DNA of 64,000 bases from Agriotes lineatus (lineage: Eukaryota > Arthropoda > Insecta > Coleoptera > Elateridae): the NCBI GenBank assembly GCA_940337035.1, contig OW679195.1, forward strand, positions 171,154,015-171,218,014, given 5' to 3'. Position numbers and translations under genes: made by a program. Position 1 is the stretch's first letter. Every line of letters begins with the position of its first letter. The notes under the pieces were generated by a model. It searched no databases. It was not told the origin of the DNA and saw only the letters and a list, made by a program, of their open reading frames with translations. Shown here piece by piece: positions 54,490 through 64,000 of this stretch.

Positions 54490-55062
54490 TGAAAAGTTTT
54501 AGTACACAACTTCCTTCTCCCAAATTCTACAAAAACGGTACAAAACAGAGCGTTAGTTGACCAGAGAAATTTTCTCTGGAATTTTAAGCTGAATTCAAAA
54601 ATGTAATAATATACCGGGTGTTCTATTTAAAATAGAAGTTAATAAAACAAATTTAAAAAAACAAGAGAAACCCATTTTAGAAGTATTCAACTGGAAAATC
54701 ACATATCTCACATCAATACGCATTAAAAATGTAATAAAAATGTGAAGTTTGAAAAAAATCGTTAGAGCCGTTTTTGAAAAAATCGAAAAAACTAAAAAAT
54801 TACAAAGTAAACACCCACTTCCGGTTATGCGATTTTCTTCAAAAGCTTGCTGTCGCATCTACATAGTACACAAAACTTATATATGAAGTTTGAACGCCAT
54901 ACCTTCGTTTTTGAGATACATATTCTGTTCACAGACAGACACACAGACAGACCAAAAATATGTTTTTTGGGTTCAGGGGACTCTAAAACGTGAAGATCTG
55001 TTGAAAACTCAATTTCGAATTTTTTGGGTGAATCCAATACTTCCTTTATTGTAAAAGGAAGT
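54490..55062 (+). repeat. Third copy of the AAGGAAGT-ended family seen at 18.7-20.2 kb
   Basis: Shares TATACCGGGTGTTCTATTTA, AACCCATTTTAGAAGTATTC, TTCCGGTTATGCGATTTTCT, TCAAAAGCTTGCTGTC, a short CAGA run and the terminal ACTTCCTTTATTGTAAAAGG stem. The minus frames 54,595-54,858 and 54,825-55,037 lie inside and are shadows. Confidence 0.85.
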
Positions 55063-55555
55063 AATAAGGGAGTATCGTGGAAACAGGGTTACTAGTCGTG
55101 AACTGAGCCCTTAGTCGACCCCATTCACGTTTTTTTGTAATGGAAAACGAAATTTCAAATCAAAAACCGTAATTATGAATACAAAGGTAGCGCAGTATCG
55201 ACCCCAAAATGTAATTGGTCACTTTCTAATCTAGGTATAAAATATAAGACCTCAAATTTGATTTGTTAACGTGCTCAGTTTTTTTACCCTTATCTTTTTT
55301 GCTCAATCTATTATTCATTTTACCATAACAATGTTTATCAAAGTATTGGTTGTCGAGTTAATATTCGGTATGAGAATGGGACTTACCCTTAGCTGAGTTT
55401 ATTAAAATTATAAATTTCATCTTTGAGTCAAGTTTTTTCATGTTGAATATTTTTTATGCACAGATTTTGTAATTTCCGACGGACTGCAACTTAAGTCCAA
55501 TTCTTGCTCAGTGAGTTAGGATTCTTTGTTAGATTATTGTCTTTTTAAATACCTT
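55063..55555. other. No gene seen
   Basis: Probably includes upstream parts of the Penelope-like element, but no readable RT motif was found here. Confidence 0.35.
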
Positions 55556-55594
55556 TCATTGAAAGTATGTCGATAACCTTATTTTATCCATTCC

Positions 55595-55957
55595 ATGGTG
55601 TGTAGGAGATCTTACAAGTTTTTTAACAGCTGCCACAGTCATATTCAATTTACTATAGAAATGGAAAAAGATAACTCTGTCCCGTTCCTTGACACAGAGG
55701 TCATAAGAGTCCCGGGCAACACAATTATATTGTACTGTTATCAAAAAACTACGAACTCGAACAGATACATAAATTATTTCTTGTACCATCCTATGAAATT
55801 TAAAATCAACTTTATTTTGGCACTTAAATCTAGAATCCTTGAAATATCTCATCACTCACTGGTTCAAAGCAATATAAACAAACTATGCAAAATCTTGAAA
55901 GAGTATTCATATCCCTCATATATTAAAAAAAAAACTTTATGTATGTATGATCTGTAA
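55595..55957 (+). pseudogene. Penelope-like reverse transcriptase, C-terminal part
   Basis: The frame reads CHSHIQFTIEMEKDNSVPFL, then DTEVIR, later CYQKTTNSNRYINYFLYHPM and LALKSRILEISHHSLVQSNI, then LKEYSYP. This matches the PLE series 'IQFTxExExxxxLPFLDxxVxR', 'YRKPTxTxRYLNxxSxHP', 'R...IS', 'L..NGYP'. It is cut by the SINE at about 55,933. Confidence 0.82.
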
Positions 55958-56294
55958 CCTCATTTACCTTGCGGTGTAGAGGCTGGTGCTTTATGCGCAG
56001 GCATCTGGCGGTACAATGCTCAACTTGCCCCGGATTCGGGATACAGAGTTGGAGCGCGTCTTTTGGTGCTTGCGCAGCAACCATTGTGTGAGTTGTGTCT
56101 TGGTGATGTGTTGACCTTGTTACTCTATCTCTTAGGTCTGTGGTTCGGAGTAGAGCACAGTTAATTTGGTGAATGGTCTCACTGATCCCGATTCTAATCG
56201 CCAAGGATACGGAAAAATTCCGACCCTAGCGGGATTCGAACCGAGGACTTGCTTAATGCAAGCCTGGCGCTAACCCATCTACGCCACGCAGCTT
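55933..56294 (-). repeat. tRNA-derived SINE inserted in the Penelope-like element
   Basis: The minus-strand head is AGCTGCGTGGCGTAGATGGG, then TTAGCGCCAGG, then a B box CGGTTCGAATCCCGC. The body ends with GCGCTCCAACTCTGTATCCC, AAGTTGAGCATTGTACC and a CATA tail. A-runs on both sides (AAAAAAAACTTT, AAAAAAAACATT) resemble a target duplication. A 5'-truncated sibling lies at 5371-5510. The minus frame 55,923-56,204 is a shadow. Confidence 0.85.
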
Positions 56295-56403
56295 CTAAAA
56301 AAAACATTATATGGTCACAATATTAAAAATATTCATATGGAACTTCCAAACCAGGAGTCCAATCAAATTTTAAAAATGTAAATCAATTCCATACATTTGT
56401 AAT

Positions 56404-56531
56404 TTGACCAACGAATTAATAAATGTTCTTAAAGATATAGATATTATAGTAAAGGATAGCGTTCTTACAAATAAAAATGTGTTCTCACAACTAAAGAATA
56501 CGATTCCTATAGTGCAGAAGTGTAATGTTAT
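56404..56531 (+). pseudogene. Penelope-like element, segment between RT and endonuclease
   Basis: TNELINVLKDIDIIVKDSVL, then TNKNVFSQLKNTIPIVQKCN, resembles the 'LKxxL..TKDxIPK..KSNVVYKI' connection that leads into the GIY-YIG domain. It is interrupted exactly before the first conserved Cys. Confidence 0.65.
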
Positions 56532-56539
56532 ACAGTGTG

Positions 56540-57376
56540 GTTTTTTTATCTCGTTACAACACATATTACGTGCATCGTTTTTTCATATGTTTAAAATTTT
56601 TAGTGATGTGAGCTTGAAAAGTTTCATGAAAAGTTTCAGTGAAAAGTTTCAAATTTTCTGAAACTTTTCAAATTTATAAGTTTCACATGTTTCAAAAATT
56701 TCCAAAAGTTTCATAAGTTTCATAAGTTTCAAAAGTTTCTTATAAGTTTCAAGTCAGTATTACAGATTGCTAATGAAGTCAAAACAAAGCAACCTAAAAT
56801 ACATGAAATTGATGATGATGAATAAGAAGAACTTAGATTTACAGACTCGGAAGAGTCGGATGCTTCTCTATCTCAAGATGAGGAATTAATGAAAGACTAT
56901 ACGTTAAATATGGCAGAAGTTAGTAGTGACGAGGTAACAACTGATGACTATGGTTACACTGAATTAGAAAATAATGAATAAAAATAGGTTTAAATAGTAA
57001 ATACTAATTTTACTTATATGTATATGTTATTTTTAAAAACTGTGTCTTGTAATTTCATAATTTCTAACCCCTTTTAAGTAAAATTAATGTTCTGTTTAAT
57101 TAAAATGCTGAAAGCTACTTAAATGTACAGGAATTCTAACAGTTTCACAAGTTTCATAAGTTTCAAGGTTTTCATGAAACTTTTCATGAAACTTTTCAAA
57201 ATTATAAGTTTCATGAAACTTAACATCACTAAAAATTTTGATAACGTTTTAAATAAACTAATTTTATAGATGCCGCTCCGACAACTATGAACTTAGTTGA
57301 TTTCAAATGTTACCAAATTTTAAACACTCATGAAAAACGATGCACGTAATATGTGCTGTAACGCGATAAAAAAAAC
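56540..57376. mobile_element. MITE with about 45-bp inverted ends and 8-bp TSD, split by a hAT
   Basis: The left end GTTTTTTTATCTCGTTACAA, then CACATATTACGTGCATCG, is matched by the complement of the right end. Flanks ACAGTGTG (56,532-56,539) and ACAGTGTA (57,377-57,384) differ by one base. Without the inner hAT it is about 200 bp. Long ends and an 8-bp duplication would fit a hAT- or Mutator-type MITE. Confidence 0.82.
56601..57231. mobile_element. hAT element nested in the MITE, with GTTTCA arrays
   Basis: The ends TAGTGATGT and ACATCACTA are flanked by a perfect AAAATTTT duplication (56,593-56,600 and 57,232-57,239). Next to each end are clusters of AAGTTTCATGAAAAGTTTCA-type repeats in both orientations, likely subterminal binding sites. 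Between them lies a relic of an acidic C-terminal tail (FTDSEESDASLSQDEELMKD), with no dimerisation domain readable. Confidence 0.9.
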
Positions 57377-57379
57377 ACA

Positions 57380-57600
57380 GTGTATATAAACTTGACTGTA
57401 CAGAGTGTTATGTGGGCCAAACATCCCAACAACTGAAAAATCGAGTTAATCAACACAAAAGTGACGCAAAACTAAAATCTAGTCCAGTGCTCGTGCATCT
57501 CATGTTCACTCAACTAAACACAACATTGACTTTCAAAACCCTAGCATTCTGGACAGTGCAGACAATTACAATAATAGTTATTTGTGTACCAAGCCACTGA
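57380..57600 (+). pseudogene. GIY-YIG endonuclease start of the Penelope-like element
   Basis: VYKLDCTECYVGQTSQQLKN, then RVNQHK, carries the Cys-pair and the 'YVGQT' second half of GIY-YIG, and the Arg of the first helix, as in PLE endonucleases. A frame change follows, after which HxVHSxxH-like residues are readable. The first Tyr/Ile block is modified, so activity is unlikely. Confidence 0.75.
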
Positions 57601-57761
57601 AGTTTACCTTTACCCTTTACCTAGCTTAAGTGTCGAGGTGCAGATTACCTTTTAAATCGTGAAATTAACATTTTTTATCGCATTTCATATGTTGTACTAT
57701 ATATCTACATGCCAAATCGTTTAGTATTGTGGTACTTTTGCACTATAACAACTATTACAGC

Positions 57762-58487
57762 CAGCGGCGTAACTTCAGATTTCGGGCCGCCCCGCGAAAA
57801 TTTGCTGCGGGCCCCTTATAGGTCCTAAATAAAATCAAGTGGCAAACACATCAAAAATAGTAATAATAATAATACATATAAAAAATAATAATAAAATGAG
57901 GCACTACAAAACAATGTTCTAACTAAGATAGTTACAAAATAAAGACGAGATTTTAAGTAATGTGCTCACGCCTGGCCTTATTGTTTGCAAAATTTGTAAT
58001 TCAATTTTATCAGCTATCTCCGATTCAATGGACAATCTTTCCTGGTGAATAGTGTTTCTGATATAATTTTTAATTTAAAAGTTTCATTCAGCTGAAGCTA
58101 CCGAAACAGGCAATGTTAAAAATAATAACAGTGCTGTCGCAATTTCAGGAAAAATTGATGATAAATTTCGATTATCAACTATTAAAAGCTTAGTAAATTG
58201 TTTCACGCTTTTAAACTCTTTTAGTTTATCTAGATTATAAGAATTTTTTGCAAAGAAACAAATGTGTATAGGAAATGAAGGTGAAATATCATTTTTATAA
58301 AATATTTAGAAAGCTGTTGCTTTGGAAAAGAGATTTTTCTCAGTCATTTCGCACAGTCTTTGGATTTAAGAAACTAAAAAGGTTTGCCGTTGGAAACATA
58401 GGTTCCGGGCCCCCTTAGGCTCAGGGCCCCCTTAGGCTCAGGGCCCCCTCGCGGCCGCGGGTCTGCAGGTACCAAGTTACGCCACTG
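57762..58487 (-). mobile_element. Decayed hAT with perfect 8-bp TSD
   Basis: The ends CAGCGGCGTAACTTC and AAGTTACGCCACTG, flanked by ATTACAGC at 57,754-57,761 and 58,488-58,495. On the minus strand (about 58,330-57,950) a broken frame reads LTLPVSVASAE, then NYIRNTIHQERLSIESEIAD, the hAT dimerisation domain with stops in place of the 'RSFSKL' segment. Three tandem copies of AGGGCCCCCTTAGGCTC-like sequence lie near the right end. Confidence 0.88.
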
Positions 58488-58520
58488 ATTACAGCATAGC
58501 TACGACGATTTGTTTTACAT

Positions 58521-58694
58521 TTGGCAATACTGAAATGTATTGTTGGTAACACTGTAAGTCTATGTCAAATTCGAAGTTAGCAGGTTAGGTTTTTGCGTCA
58601 GTTTTGACACAGACTGACGCAAAACCTAATCTGCTAACCTCGAATGTGACATAGACTTACAGTGCCACTAACAATACACTTCAGTACTGCAAAA
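58521..58694. repeat. Foldback MITE-like element, copy 2
   Basis: Arms TACTGAAATGTATTGTTGGT, then CACTGTAAGTCTATGTCAAA, pair with their complement. The inner part (AAATTCGAAGTTAGCAGGTT, then TTGACACAGACTGACGCAAA) is the same as in the foldback at 11-278, although the outer arms differ. Confidence 0.85.
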
Positions 58695-59426
58695 TGTATA
58701 ACATCAACTGAAGCTGCTTTTTGTGCTTTAGTACATAAAAACGAATTCTGCTCAGCTTATGTTTTGACATTTAATGTCACTTTTACATAAAAATCTACTA
58801 TTTCACATTTCTACATGAAATGCGATAAAATAGCATACTAAATGAGTTAGAAAAGTGATTTTACTGAACTTGTATGGCTATTTAAGTATTTGATAACACT
58901 CGTACTCAAACCAGCCATACTTGTTGAGTAAAACTTCACTTTTCTAAACTTGTTGCGTAATATACTATTAACGAACTCGTATAAGTTATGTTGACGTTTT
59001 CTGTCACCCCGCCACCTACTAAAAGTCGTAAAACATTTGATTACTTCACTGCTGATTTCTCGTATTTTAATGACGATTTCGGCGTTCTTCACTGCCGATT
59101 TCAAAAAACTTATATTTCTAGAAATGCGTCATTTTAGGAATCCTAACTATACGAATTTCAGAACAGATGTTGAAAATTTAAGCAATCTCTATACATACCC
59201 CATTAAATTTATTTATTTGTTTATTTATTAAGTTTGTTGTGTATTACGTTACCTTTATGACTTTTCATGAAGTTCTCCTGTATACTGAATATTTAAAATT
59301 GCTGTTTGTGACTGTCTGATAATTTTTGTGATATTCAGTTACTATCCAGATATTAAAGTTTTCAATCTGTTTGTAATTGATTAATCAATTAAACTGTGAT
59401 TTCATTGGATTACTTTAAGTATTTTT
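58695..59426. other. No gene seen
   Basis: Frames 58,847-59,104 (minus) and 59,037-59,231 (plus) overlap each other and show no domain. Confidence 0.4.
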
Positions 59427-59455
59427 ACTTCCCTAGTCCGAAAGACGAAGGAAGT

Positions 59456-61259
59456 TGTTAAGTCATTTTGCTGCCGCAGATGCTTAATTGCATTTCACGC
59501 TTTTATTCAGGTCATTCTGGTATTTTAAATAGCCACCTAGGCTTTAGGGCAGCGTGCTCGTATGCTAAACCCTTTTAGTTCTTTATTTGGCTCCATCGCC
59601 TAATTTCAGAATCACGATGTCGCACATATTTAGCTCCAAAAGCAGTATTTTTCGTCGGTTGGAGCTCCCCTCTGATGGCGTTTTTTTTCGAATTCCGAAT
59701 CTTCTAGAAAGCACGCTGTTGTGGCGTGATACCATCGTGGCCCGCATTGGCTTGTTTCATTTTATCGCCTTGCGATTGGCTGCCAAGGTTTAGTCACGTG
59801 GGGGACGCGACCAAGGTGACCTTTTGCCAACGCTTCCTTCTGGGCATTCAGCCGAGAGCCGTCGATCGTATAGGAGGTCGGATAGTGTATGTGAGTTCGT
59901 GCGGCGCTCCCGCCATTATGGCGGGGGCGTCAGTCTTTTTCCCGTCAAGTGCTGCTTCAGCAATTATGTTACAAACGTTTTCGCCTTAAGGGCAGTTGTC
60001 CGCAGCCCGTTGCAGAGAACGCTCGTGTGGTGGTTGTGAGTCGGAGTTTTCGAATTGTCTTCGGCGTAGCGTGGGTGTTTTTGAGCCCAGTTCCTGCTTC
60101 CGTAAGTAAGGGGTCGTGCCCCCTTCATCTCGACCTACGAGGATTTGTTCCGCAGAACGAAAGTGGCTCATTTTTTTCGTCGTCCCGTTGTACGCGTCAT
60201 TGACGCGTCTCCCGTCGCCATTGAGGCGGTTGTGCATTCACCCCTATCGCCGTTGTAACATCGAAGGTACCTGCCACCTACGACCGCAGCTTGTCGCAAC
60301 TCAACTGTACCAGGCTCCCTCGCCGCCTACGCATTAAGGTATGTGTCTTTAACCTGATTACCGCTGTGAACGCGAGTGCTAATTTAAATCTTCGCTGTCC
60401 GCCGCATAAGGTGACGCGCATATTTGGACTCATTACTACTTATTACTGCTCTTGTGCATTCATTCAGACTTGCAGACTGTTTATGCCGCGAGTGCTAATT
60501 TAAATCTTCGCTGTCCGCCGCATAAGGCGACGCGCATATTTGTACTCATTACTACTTATTACTGCTCGTTACTGCTCATTACTGTTCATTACTGTTCACT
60601 ACTGTTCAACATCTGTCGTTAAGTTTAGAGCGCGCGTGCCAGCTGGTGCCCTTAATTATAGGTTAAGTATAGATATAGGGCGACGCACTCTGCTGCCCCA
60701 TTGTAACCCGAAGTTCAATATATGATTGGTTAGTTAAGGGAACTATTGTTTTGTTTCGACTTGTGCATGTTCTGTTACAGATAGACGCCCCCTTCATTGT
60801 ACTGAATATTGTACAACGGAACGAGGAAGCTTTGAGCGTGCAGGTGGGTGAGACAGCTGCGTAGTCGCGGTCGGATTGACCGAGGATTGACACCTAATTA
60901 CAATCCTTGCATAAGGCAATCCCAAAATTGTTATTTGACCTTGCAACTCTTGAGTAATCCTATTGGCGGAGTATTTTGCATGCTTCGCTCCCGTCTAACC
61001 GTCCAGGCCCGGTTAGCCGGGTTAAGACAGGCTTGGTGGCGCCCTCATGATTTCGACATACCCTGTATATATTATGTCACCACGCGCTTGCCCAGAACGT
61101 ATCGTGTGACTCACGCCCGACTCCCTGAGCGTCCCAGCCGTGGCCCCTTAGCCTATTTCGAACCGATTTCAGGGCAAGCGTGCCAGTTTTTCAGGACTGA
61201 TTCCGTGGTGCGATGCTCACCTTGGGTGGGTGTCGTAAAGTTCTTTTAATACCGTAACA
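59456..61259. mobile_element. Candidate solo LTR, 1.8 kb, with AAGT duplication
   Basis: It starts TGTTAAG and ends CGTAACA, the TG..CA inverted ends of LTRs. It is flanked by AAGT at 59,452-59,455 and 61,260-61,263. Removing it restores the junction GGAAGT-ATTGTA found intact in the sister repeat at 33 kb. It is distinctly GC-rich, without a coding domain; the many short frames (59,587-61,249) are due to low stop density. An LTR this long without internal region would be the product of LTR-LTR recombination. Another insertion type is possible. Confidence 0.65.
60371..60568 (+). repeat. Tandem duplication, period 116 bp, inside the candidate LTR
   Basis: CGCGAGTGCTAATTTAAATC, then TTCGCTGTCCGCCGCATAAG, occurs at 60,371 and again at 60,487, with ACTCATTACTACTTATTACT following in both. 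A TTACTGCTCA / TTACTGTTCA short repeat run continues to about 60,610. Confidence 0.9.
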
Positions 61260-61664
61260 AAGTATTGTAATCGCGACAAAATCACCTTCCGAGATTTCTT
61301 CAGATCTTCACGTTTCAAGGTCCCTAGATGACGAAAAACAGGTTTTCTCAATTCCGTCTATCTGTCTGTCTGTCTGTCTGCCTGTCTGTCTGTCTGTCTG
61401 TCTGTCTGTTGGCGGTATAACTCAAAAACTATTTGTCGGAGGAAGATGATATTTTGCATATAATAACATAATAAAATTTTGTTTATTTTTGCGTTAATTT
61501 TAAAATAGAAGGAAGTAATAATTTTGACATAGGTCAGGATTTACCCTTGCCAAAAATAGGACTTAACAGATACAGGATAATGTCACAAAATAATCGAAGC
61601 GTTTCACCAATAAGACCGTTCCCTTAAATAGAGGCGCGCGCCGCACTCATTTCAAATAGCCTCC

Positions 61665-61755
61665 ATGGCGCAGTTCGACGTGTGGATGCAGTTACGATTT
61701 CTACGCAGGTGCGATTACGATCGCTATGCAGATGCGGCGGGTTCAATCCCCAGCG
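61665..61755 (+). repeat. tRNA-like core of the ACTTCC family
   Basis: TGGCGCAGTTCG (A-box-like) at 61,667-61,678 and GTTCAATCC (a perfect B-box core) at 61,741-61,749, followed by CCAGCGGGATA. The spacing of about 62 bp is long for a tRNA. Copy C1 retains a related TTCGAATTCGACC at the same place. Confidence 0.5.
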
Positions 61756-61915
61756 GGATACATTTTTTTTATTTGAAAATGTATTTAATGTATTAGAAAC
61801 ATGAAGATATTTTTACTTCTAACTTAATTTGATTTTTAAAATTATTTAGTGCCACAATATCGACGAGGGAAGTTCTGGGTAAATCCTTGTACAGATTTTT
61901 TTAACCTAATATAGC

Positions 61916-63892
61916 AAACAAGATATGCCTGTTTATTTATGCATTACCAATTATGAAGTACTAACCACACTTTTTTGTAAGTAAAGCACATTATTTTTTT
62001 GTTGTAATTCTCTACAACTGTAAACTTTTACTTTCCGAAATATTGGCTCGGGTAAAGAATTTTCTTTCGACTTTCTGCCCTCAAGAACGAATTCCAATTA
62101 CTTACTATAATTTTTCTAATTTTCTTCGTATTTTTTTATTTAATTAACGGGAAAGCTTGAAAATCTTAGAAAGTGCATGTAAATCTTGTACTCTTCATTG
62201 ATTAATATTGTTGGAATGCCGTGTCTTAACATTTGAATTCACAAATAATTTACAATATATATCTAAACTTTGATTATTAATAAACAAAACAAACGGTGAA
62301 GCTTATGGACTAACATAATTGTTCCAGGAACACTAGGGTGAGCCCGTGCTTAGCAGGAAACTTATCACAGTTACTGAAGGAGGATCCTGTCCTAGCGCGC
62401 TATAAACATATAGTGGTTGTACTGTATTAAAATAGAACGAATTCGGCCATGTTTAATAAGATTTTTGACATAAAATTCGCTTAACTGGTGTTTAATACGG
62501 ATGTAAACTAAATTTTATGTAACTTTAAAAATAGCTTTAACCTTTAAACGGTTCTTATATCTATCTCTTTTGTGAAAGTGTCCCTTATCTCGGAAAATAA
62601 CGTGATAATAGTGTAGCTCCGGTTATCATTCATTTGACTGTGTATTGAAGTAAATACATGTTTACAGTGTTTAGTGCAAACATGATATTTACTTAATGTA
62701 GAGTAGTAGAGTTTGGATTGAGAAATACATACGATTTCTTAAATTGTTCGAGTTGTGTACTACAAGGACGAGCACTGGGGAATGTAAGTTTTTAAATTTT
62801 GTTTTATCATTTTATTTTCGTGGATGATATTTAGCTTCTGTCTCGGCGATAAGCACTGATGATTCATGAGCGGTAATTTGAAATGCAGAATTATATCAGC
62901 CACAGGAAAAATATTAGCAAACTCATTACAGCAACAAGAAAGTATGCATCTTTCCTTTGTAATTATCATAATTTTACCTGATAGGATTATACAGTAAGGT
63001 TTGAACAATATATTAGCACAAACATAGCTATGTCCCAATATTTAGCTTCACTGAGGTTCTATTAGGATTTCTTACAGTTTAATCCTCGCAAAATTTACAC
63101 ATCATCTCACTGCCTGAGTTGATACTGGAATTGCAAAACTTTTGCAAGAGTAAAATTTTTAATCAATTCGGCCACACGCCAGAGCACATTTTCCAGTGAA
63201 TTTTTAAACGAAATAAAGCTGTTTTAAAGTAATAAGATTCTTTGACGTTAGTCACAATTAGAATTTCGCTGGTACATCAAATGTAAAAGACAAAGGGAGT
63301 TTTTCGCTTTACGGACGTGCCTGAAATCATATTAAAGCATTGTCATGTAATAGCGACTCTAAGACAGGAGAATAACATAAATAAATGTAATTATGTAAAT
63401 ACAATAAATGTAGCGCAGAGTATCAAAGCTTTTCTCAAACACGTTTATTCTTTTATACTTAAGCTTGAATCAAGAATAACATTAATAAATATTCGTTAGT
63501 AAAAGTCAGTAAAAGTAGATTGTTTGAACGTAGTGATAGAATTCTTGGGTTATTCAAAAGAACGCTTTTGGAAATCAGAAACTACATTTGAAATGGTGCA
63601 ACTGTTTAAAGCATTATATAGCACAAATCAAAATGTACTTCCCTTGTGAATGTATTATAAGAGCAAAATATTTAAAAAGTCAAAAATCTGTAAAGGACTG
63701 TACACGGAACTTCCTTTGCAGGTGCGGTCCGCAGCGATCGCTGCACATTTCATCCCCTTTTAAGATGTTCACTCAGTATCTGTTGGGTCCCAGATATGTC
63801 TATTTTCGTCAAGAGTAAAACTGCGAGCTATTTGCAAATTATTATTATTGTATATTACCGAGTTAAAACAAAAATAGATAACATGTGCTGAC
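61916..63892. other. No gene seen
   Basis: AT-rich. Frames 62,760-63,038 (minus), 63,317-63,499 and 63,588-63,818 (plus) show no recognisable domain. Confidence 0.4.
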
Positions 63893-64000
63893 ACTGTATA
63901 TATTTGATCTAAAGTACATTCGGTTTCGAACCATATACGTAGACATGTAATCCATATGCAAAATAACATCTTCCTCCTACAAATAGTTTTTGAGCTGTAG
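63893..64000 (-). repeat. ACTTCC-family repeat, partial copy C4, cut by the window end
   Basis: The minus strand reads CTCAAAAACTATTTGTAGGA, then GGAAGATGTTATTTTGCATA, then TACATGTCTACG, in line with the GGCGGTATAACTCAAAAACT...GGAGGAAG...TTTTGCATA block of copies C1-C3. Confidence 0.75.

Larger units (their letters stand above)
55560..57610 (+). mobile_element. Penelope-like element relic, with nested insertions
   Basis: RT C-terminal blocks (55,595-55,957), their continuation (56,404-56,531) and a GIY-YIG endonuclease start (57,380-57,600) lie in proper order. They are interrupted by a SINE and by a MITE that itself carries a hAT. The Penelope RT plus GIY-YIG combination is diagnostic of endonuclease-positive PLEs. 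Confidence 0.82.
59427..61915 (+). repeat. ACTTCC-family repeat, copy C3, split by a 1.8-kb insertion
   Basis: The 5' stem-loop (ACTTCCCTAGTCCGAAAGAC, then GAAGGAAGT, 59,427-59,455) is separated from the rest of the repeat, which resumes at 61,264 with ATTGTAATCGCGACAAAATC and runs through the GTCT microsatellite (61,356-61,410) to ATATCGACGAGGGAAGTTCT. It also contains a tRNA-like core at 61,665-61,755. Confidence 0.85.

Noticed and set aside
55923..56204. 93-codon minus-strand frame
   Set aside because: It lies entirely within a tRNA-derived SINE.

Overview
The window looks like a piece of insect nuclear chromosome, AT-rich and packed with transposable elements (TEs). No host protein-coding gene can be supported. 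The evidence for an insect is the mixture of relics: an errantivirus-type LTR element with a tRNA-Ser primer-binding site, a BEL/Pao integrase, CR1/Jockey-like and RTE-like LINEs, a Penelope-like element, DD41D mariner-type transposases, hAT elements and tRNA- and 5S-derived SINE-like repeats. No species can be named from the sequence. Most open frames over 60 codons are chance, antisense or broken TE frames.

Layout. 0-10 kb: a foldback element, a 5S-derived repeat, hairpin-bearing repeats sharing a common tail, and three minus-strand LINE pieces. 10-18 kb: mostly low-copy-looking sequence without genes, with a CpG-rich stretch at 16.2-17.1 kb. 18-27 kb: a 1.5-kb inverted repeat, a tRNA-Gly-like relic, a 2.2-kb hAT with perfect 8-bp target duplication (TSD), decayed cysteine-pair modules of possible viral or Polinton origin, a small mobile module, an internally deleted mariner, a SINE and a second hAT. 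27-34 kb: unrecognised coding relics, a LINE, a BEL/Pao integrase, another LINE and two copies of an ACTTCC-ended repeat. 34-40 kb: a MITE and a CR1/Jockey-like LINE broken by a Jockey insertion with a 101-bp duplication and by a composite of two mobile modules around a MITE. 40-46 kb: a gene-free stretch, a 940-bp palindrome and mariner relics.

The main element, at 45,969-52,670, is a 6.7-kb errantivirus derivative. It has two apparently identical 359-bp LTRs, a TGCT TSD, a primer-binding site, a broken gag, a protease frame entered through a slippery heptamer, and an env frame carrying one stop codon. Reverse transcriptase, RNase H and integrase are absent. Splice signals for env remain and would build its start codon across the junction. 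It therefore looks like a young, probably trans-mobilised element that kept env and lost pol.

53-64 kb: a LINE tail, a mariner relic, a Penelope-like element carrying a SINE and a two-level nested insertion (MITE, then hAT), a decayed hAT, a second foldback, and a candidate 1.8-kb solo LTR. That solo LTR splits an ACTTCC-family repeat at a site whose uninterrupted paralogue is present at 33 kb. All calls rest on reading the sequence by eye; no alignments or searches were run.
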